Origin: an uncultured Chloroflexota bacterium
Lineage (GTDB): Bacteria; Chloroflexota; Anaerolineae; B4-G1; DUEL01
NCBI GenBank assembly: GCA_937138275.1
Contig: CAKZOY010000237.1
Location: forward strand, 1-9,915
Reading direction: 5' to 3'
Length of the DNA: 9,915 nucleotides
The translations under genes and the position numbers were made by a program. This document shows positions 7,231 to 9,915 of the stretch, one piece after another. How positions within the stretch are numbered: position 1 is the stretch's first letter; each line of letters starts with the position of its first letter. The notes beneath the pieces were generated by a model. It was not told the DNA's origin. It made no database searches and was given only the letters and a program-made list of their open reading frames with translations.

Positions 7231-7390
7231 GTAACTGTTCAGGCTATTGTCCTTCAGCGATTGAAATCGCCCCTCAAGGGCTTGCAGCCGGGCGTCCACC
7301 GGCGTGGACGCCGCCCCGGCGACCGCGCAGGCGGTCGCCCGGCACGAAGTGCCCTCCAGGGGCGGTTTCAACCGCTGGCTGAACAGTTAC
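7231..7390 (+). mobile_element. MITE-like element, copy 1
   Basis: This is a 160-bp non-coding element bounded by GTAACTGTTCAG (7231-7242) and its exact complement CTGAACAGTTAC (7379-7390), flanked by an 8-bp duplication. The interior is a row of palindromes: 7257-7270 (GCGATT-GA-AATCGC), 7291-7312 (GGCGTCCAC-CGGC-GTGGACGCC), 7318-7339 (GGCGACCGC-GCAG-GCGGTCGCC), 7341-7353 (GGCAC-GAA-GTGCC) and 7362-7375 (GCGGTT-TC-AACCGC). It has no transposase. GTAA ends and 8-bp duplications are what IS66-family elements show, so a related transposase may have moved it; that link is inference. It lies between the ilvE promoter and the ilvE start. Confidence 0.85.
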
Positions 7391-7398
7391 GAATTGGT
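7391..7398. repeat. Right target-site duplication of element copy 1
   Basis: GAATTGGT follows the right terminal repeat directly and pairs with GAATTAGT at 7223-7230 (one transition apart). Confidence 0.65.
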
Positions 7399-7427
7399 CA
7401 CCATCAGGACACAAAGATGCGAAGTTC

Positions 7428-7434
7428 AAGGAGG
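7428..7434 (+). promoter_or_regulatory. Ribosome binding site of ilvE
   Basis: AAGGAGG is five bases before the ATG at 7440 and fixes that start. It lies outside the MITE-like element, so the insertion left translation initiation intact. Confidence 0.85.
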
Positions 7435-7439
7435 TTCAT

Positions 7440-8495
7440 ATGCTCAAACCGTTCACCCCTGATTCCGCGCTCCCGCCTCAGGAGGCGGGGTGGGACGAAA
7501 ATCTGCGCTTTGCGTATTCTGAAGGGGATGCCTTCTGGCTCACCCGCTGGACGGCGAAGGACGGGTGGGAGCCCGGCCGTCTCTATGAACACCGGGGTGC
7601 CCGGCTGGAACTCTCTCCTGGCGCGGCCGTTCTGTACTACGGCGAAGGCGTCTTTGAGGGCCTCAAGGCATACCGGACACGGGCGGGGAAGATCGTCCTT
7701 TTCCGTCCTCGGGACAATGCCCTCCGCCTTCGGGCCTCTGCGGCCCGTCTGGCGCTGCCTGCGCCCCCGGTGGAGATGTTTATGGAAGCGGTCACCGCTG
7801 TTGTGCGGGCCAACGCCCGCTGGGTGCCCGTTCCGGAGAAAGGGAGTTTCTATCTCCGCCCCGTGCTCATCGGAACGGAAGCGATCCTGGGCGTCCGGCC
7901 AGCGGAAGAGTGCCTCTTCTACGTCTTCGGCTGCCCGGTGGGGCCGTATATGGGCGGGGAGAAGGTGATCGTCCTCTCCGCGGCGCACCGTTCCGCCCCC
8001 TACGGCACCGGCGCGGCGAAAGCGGCTGGCAACTATGCCGGGTGCCTCCGTCCCCAGAAAATTGCCAAAGAGATGGGCTACGTAGATGCTCTCTACCTGG
8101 ATGCCCGGGAGGACCGGTACATTGAAGAACTGACCGGCGCCAACGTTTTCGCCATTCTGCGGGACGGCACCCTGGTCACTCCCGCGCTGGGCTCCATCCT
8201 GCCCGGCATCACCCGGGAATCCGTCCTCACCATTGCCCGCGAGGTCTTCGGCTGGCTCGCCGTAGAGCGGAAATTAGCCATAGACGAGGTCCTCGCCGAT
8301 GCGGCGGAGGCCTTCTACGTCGGCACCGCTGCCGCCCTCTTCCCGGTCACTGTCATCAATTATAAGGGCAAAGACTACATCATCGGCGACGGGCAGCCCG
8401 GCCCCCGGGCGAAGATGCTCCGCCAGGCGCTGGTGGAGATTCAACTTCAGGAACGGCCTGACCCGTGGGGATGGGTGGTGGAAGTCCCGGTGTAG
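7440..8495 (+). CDS. ilvE: Branched-chain amino acid aminotransferase
   Basis: This 351-residue fold-type IV PLP enzyme interconverts isoleucine, leucine and valine with their 2-oxo acids, using glutamate/2-oxoglutarate. It performs the last step of branched-chain synthesis in the cytoplasm. Signatures seen are YGEGVFEGLKAYR (67-79), RPRDNALRLRASAARL (89-104), the Schiff-base lysine in GTGAAKAAGNYAG (Lys194), and EELTGANVF followed by the phosphate-binding segments ILPGITRES and VGTAAALFPV. Length and N-terminus fit the longer, eukaryote-like BCAT subgroup, as opposed to the roughly 310-residue E. coli type. It is a single-gene unit with its own promoter. It is bracketed by two near-identical MITE-like elements and convergent with alaX. 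Its stop (TAG 8493-8495) is 8 bp from the target duplication of copy 2. Apart from the stems of that element, no terminator is seen. Confidence 0.95.
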   Translation: MLKPFTPDSALPPQEAGWDENLRFAYSEGDAFWLTRWTAKDGWEPGRLYEHRGARLELSPGAAVLYYGEGVFEGLKAYRTRAGKIVLFRPRDNALRLRASAARLALPAPPVEMFMEAVTAVVRANARWVPVPEKGSFYLRPVLIGTEAILGVRPAEECLFYVFGCPVGPYMGGEKVIVLSAAHRSAPYGTGAAKAAGNYAGCLRPQKIAKEMGYVDALYLDAREDRYIEELTGANVFAILRDGTLVTPALGSILPGITRESVLTIAREVFGWLAVERKLAIDEVLADAAEAFYVGTAAALFPVTVINYKGKDYIIGDGQPGPRAKMLRQALVEIQLQERPDPWGWVVEVPV

Positions 8496-8502
8496 TCACC
8501 CC

Positions 8503-8510
8503 GCCGGTTC
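8503..8510. repeat. Left target-site duplication of element copy 2
   Basis: GCCGGTTC lies directly before the GTAAC end and matches GCCAGTTC (8672-8679) beyond the other end in seven of eight bases. Confidence 0.65.
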
Positions 8511-8671
8511 GTAACTGTTCAGGCCATTGTCCTTCAGCGATTGAAGTCGCCCCTCAAGGGGGTTGCAGCCGGGTGTCCACCGGCGTGGACGCCGCCCTGG
8601 CGACCGCGCCGGCGGTCGCCCGGCACAAAGTGCCCCCCAGGGGCGGTTTCAACCGCTGGCTGAACAGTTAC
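8511..8671 (+). mobile_element. MITE-like element, copy 2
   Basis: This is a 161-bp element with the same 12-bp terminal inverted repeats (8511-8522 and 8660-8671) and the same hairpin chain as the copy at 7231, in the same orientation. By eye the copies differ by about eight substitutions and one single-base indel (about 95% identical). The differences fall in loops and spacers, or turn a Watson-Crick pair into G-T, so every stem is kept. It sits between the convergent ilvE and alaX genes. Its right end contributes the TAA stop codon of alaX (8668-8670). It has no coding capacity. Confidence 0.85.
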
Positions 8672-9375
8672 GCCAGTTCTATCACGATCCGCTTGTTAAT
8701 GCGCCCTTTGCTCTTGTAGTCCACCACCTGTATCCGGCCGACCTCGGCTGTATTGGCGACATGCGTCCCGCCGTCGGCCTGCAGGTCCAATCCCTCAATC
8801 TCCACGACCCGAATCTGGGTGATGTGGGGGGGCAGCAGGTTGACCTTCGTCCGGATCAGGTCGGGAATCTGGAGGGCCTCCTCGCGGGGGAGGATGCGCA
8901 CGCGCACCGGACGGGCGGCGGCGACTTCCCGGTTGATTCTCTCCTCAATCTCCCGGACCAGTTCCTGGCCCATGTGCTCAAACTCAAAGTCCATCCTCCC
9001 CCGGAGGGGTTCCATATTCCCTCCGGTCACCAGGGCGCCGTAATCCCGCCAGATCACCCCGCAGAGGATGTGCAGGGCCGTGTGGGTGCGCATCAGGGCG
9101 TACCGTCGCTCCCAGTCCAGGACGCCGCGCACAACTGTGCCGACGGATGGGGGCTCCCGGTCCAGCGTATGGACTACTTCCCCCTCGCTCCACCCGACCT
9201 GGGTCACGGTCCAGCGTTCTCCGTCGGCCTCCAGCCAGCCGGTATCACAGGGCTGACCCCCGCCGCCGGGGTAAAACGCGGTGCAGTCCAGCACCACTCC
9301 CTGGCCCGTCACCCCGACCACCCGAGCGGTGAATTCCTGAAGGTAACCGTTGGTCTGGTAGAGCAAATCGGTCAT
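8668..9375 (-). CDS. alaX: AlaX-type alanyl-tRNA editing protein
   Basis: This 235-residue free-standing relative of the AlaRS editing domain (threonyl/alanyl tRNA synthetase SAD type) would hydrolyse mischarged tRNA-Ala, chiefly Ser-tRNA-Ala, in trans. The N-terminal part carries the glycine-rich motif TAFYPGGGGQPCDTG (32-46) that marks the larger AlaX proteins. The editing core has HTALH (98-102, two zinc-binding histidines) and ADGGTHVANTAEVG (200-213). In that second metal motif the usual Cys of CGGTH is Asp201, while His205 is kept. ATG 9375 is chosen because AGGAGG lies four bases upstream and the upstream open frame runs through the T-box terminator. It is transcribed from its own promoter through a T-box leader. 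The last codons overlap the end of MITE-like copy 2, which supplies TAA. Confidence 0.88.
   Translation of the reverse strand: MTDLLYQTNGYLQEFTARVVGVTGQGVVLDCTAFYPGGGGQPCDTGWLEADGERWTVTQVGWSEGEVVHTLDREPPSVGTVVRGVLDWERRYALMRTHTALHILCGVIWRDYGALVTGGNMEPLRGRMDFEFEHMGQELVREIEERINREVAAARPVRVRILPREEALQIPDLIRTKVNLLPPHITQIRVVEIEGLDLQADGGTHVANTAEVGRIQVVDYKSKGRINKRIVIELA
8672..8679. repeat. Right target-site duplication of element copy 2, inside alaX
   Basis: GCCAGTTC encodes the last residues of AlaX on the minus strand and pairs with GCCGGTTC at 8503-8510. Confidence 0.6.
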
Positions 9376-9379
9376 CCGG

Positions 9380-9385
9380 CCTCCT
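9380..9385 (-). promoter_or_regulatory. Ribosome binding site of alaX
   Basis: AGGAGG lies four bases upstream of ATG 9375, just after the leader terminator. It decides the start in favour of MTDLLYQ over the 37-codon longer open frame. Confidence 0.85.
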
Positions 9386-9390
9386 GAATC

Positions 9391-9426
9391 AAAAAGGCTC
9401 TCGCCCTCAAAGGGACGAGAGCCTTT
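9391..9426 (-). terminator. T-box leader intrinsic terminator of alaX
   Basis: On the minus strand AAAGGCTCTCG plus CCCT pairs with AGGG plus CGAGAGCCTTT and ends in a T5 run: a GC-rich stem with a T-tract. Its 5' arm shares bases with the antiterminator helix, so the two forms exclude each other. This is the output switch of the T-box. Confidence 0.93.
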
Positions 9427-9534
9427 GCTCCCGCGGTACCACCCTTCTTGCCCTGCAAAGGCAGGGCCTCTCTGTCGGCGACCCACGATCGCCGCGTCCT
9501 TCTAACGGGGGACGACTCCGGCCGAGTCTACTGA

Positions 9535-9625
9535 GTTGGTTGCTTGGGGATTGGTTACCTGGGAATTGGTTACTTGGGAGGGTTCCCGATTCCCAATTCC
9601 CAATCACCAAGTAAAATAAACCAAC
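9535..9625. repeat. Repeat array and nested inverted repeats inside the T-box leader
   Basis: On the plus strand three 15-bp units with consensus TTGGTTACYTGGGRA occupy 9536-9580. An inverted heptamer run (TTCCCGA, TTCCCAA, TTCCCAA) fills 9583-9603. Outer arms GTTGGTT (9535-9541) and AACCAAC (9619-9625), and inner arms TTACTTGG (9570-9577) and CCAAGTAA (9607-9614), can fold the stretch into one long hairpin. It occupies the place of stem II between stem I and stem III of the leader. Confidence 0.7.
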
Positions 9626-9745
9626 CGTTCGGTCGGCGGCTCCGGAGGGATTTTCGGCCCGGTTCCTGCACCCGGCTTCCACCTCGCCCGGGCTCTCTGG
9701 AGCGGTACCTCGCGCCTACTCGTCTCCATCTCAGCCTTTGGCCCG

Positions 9746-9774
9746 ATTATGCCACAATCCTGGCGATTTGTCAA
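9746..9774 (-). promoter_or_regulatory. Sigma70 promoter of the alaX T-box transcript
   Basis: On the minus strand TTGACA (9774-9769), a 17-bp spacer and CATAAT (9751-9746) form a near-consensus promoter. Transcription would start near 9739, a few bases before T-box stem I at 9736, exactly where a T-box transcript should begin. Confidence 0.85.
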
Positions 9775-9821
9775 TCTGCCGGGTCTGAAGTTCGGACTGG
9801 CTACCTGACAGTTTTCCAATA

Positions 9822-9841
9822 GGACGCGGATGGACGCGGAC
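9822..9841. repeat. Two-unit 10-bp tandem repeat
   Basis: GGACGCGGAT is followed directly by GGACGCGGAC. The region 9775-9915 otherwise shows no gene, no convincing open frame and no further signal, apart from a C-rich run at the window end (9895-9915). Confidence 0.5.
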
Positions 9842-9915
9842 AAGCAGTGTGGCTCATATTCAAAAGCAGTGCACTTTCTCAAGGACACCTTCACCCCTCC
9901 CCCTTGCCCCCTCCC

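Larger units (their letters stand above)
9391..9736 (-). ncRNA. T-box riboswitch leader of alaX, apparent specifier AUC (Ile)
   Basis: The RNA senses uncharged tRNA and allows read-through when that tRNA accumulates. Stem I (9736-9638) is closed by GGCT/AGCC and GGAG/CTCC. It has AGTA (9720-9717), AGAGAG (9698-9693) and the distal GGTGGAAGCC. Stem III is GCCCTGC-CTTT-GCAGGGC (9467-9450). The T-box AGGGTGGTACCGCGG (9445-9431) leads into the terminator. In the specifier loop GAAA (9655-9652) is followed by ATC (9651-9649), the same register as the specifier of the well-known glyQS leader; this gives isoleucine. The TGGT bulge predicts discriminator base A, which fits tRNA-Ile or tRNA-Ala but not tRNA-Ser. 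No GCN codon is in the loop. The base after the specifier is C instead of the usual purine, so the register is not certain. Confidence 0.92.

Noticed and set aside
7198..7968. A 256-codon plus-strand frame across MITE copy 1 into ilvE
   Set aside because: It runs in the wrong frame through ilvE, and its front is the MITE palindromes.
7231..8671. ilvE as cargo of a composite transposon
   Set aside because: Each element has its own, different 8-bp duplication, so they inserted separately. No transposase is present, and the whole unit has no shared outer duplication.
9376..9486. A longer alaX beginning at 9486
   Set aside because: The extra 37 codons translate the T-box antiterminator and terminator. 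The ATG at 9375 has a perfect AGGAGG and matches the start of the conserved domain.
9649..9651. Serine (UCC) as T-box specifier, shifted by one base
   Set aside because: The UGGU bulge predicts discriminator A, whereas tRNA-Ser usually has G. The AUC register fits the spacing of known leaders better.
9604..9894. A 96-codon minus-strand frame upstream of alaX
   Set aside because: It crosses the alaX promoter and T-box stem I, and has no ribosome binding site or recognisable domain.

Overview
The window reads as high-GC bacterial chromosomal DNA, most likely from a Chloroflexota (Anaerolineae-like) genome. The signs are a two-part membrane glycosyltransferase with a beta-rich exported tail, a type 2-like isoleucyl-tRNA synthetase, a T-box leader, and intergenic spaces full of short tandem repeats and palindromes. 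This placement is an inference from gene style, because no marker gene is present.

Layout, left to right: (i) 1-248, repeat-derived DNA with a possible 3' gene remnant and a long inverted repeat. (ii) 249-1133 (-), an alpha/beta hydrolase of the hormone-sensitive-lipase type. (iii) 1134-1429, a chain of perfect short hairpins followed by a CCCCAAT heptamer array that ends exactly at the ileS stop codon. (iv) 1430-4729 (-), ileS, with the altered class I signature GVHH in place of HIGH and MHKSWGN in place of KMSKS. (v) 4850-7198 (-), a GT-C (family 39-like) membrane glycosyltransferase. (vi) 7231-7390, a 160-bp MITE-like element. (vii) 7440-8495 (+), ilvE. (viii) 8511-8671, a second, about 95% identical copy of the same element in the same orientation. 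(ix) 8668-9375 (-), an alaX-type alanyl-tRNA editing protein. (x) 9391-9736 (-), its T-box leader with terminator/antiterminator, preceded by a strong sigma70 promoter at 9746-9774. (xi) 9775-9915, no gene seen.

The genes share an amino-acid charging theme. ilvE performs the last step of isoleucine, leucine and valine synthesis, ileS charges tRNA-Ile, and the alaX leader is a tRNA-sensing riboswitch whose apparent specifier codon is AUC (isoleucine), not an alanine codon.

The most unusual structure is the pair of MITE-like elements around ilvE. Each has 12-bp terminal inverted repeats beginning GTAA, and each is flanked by an 8-bp target duplication with one mismatch. Copy 1 lies directly behind the ilvE promoter (TTGACC-17-TAGAAT), so it should be transcribed as most of the ilvE 5' leader. 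Copy 2 landed between the stop codons of the convergent ilvE and alaX genes, and its end supplies the present alaX stop codon.
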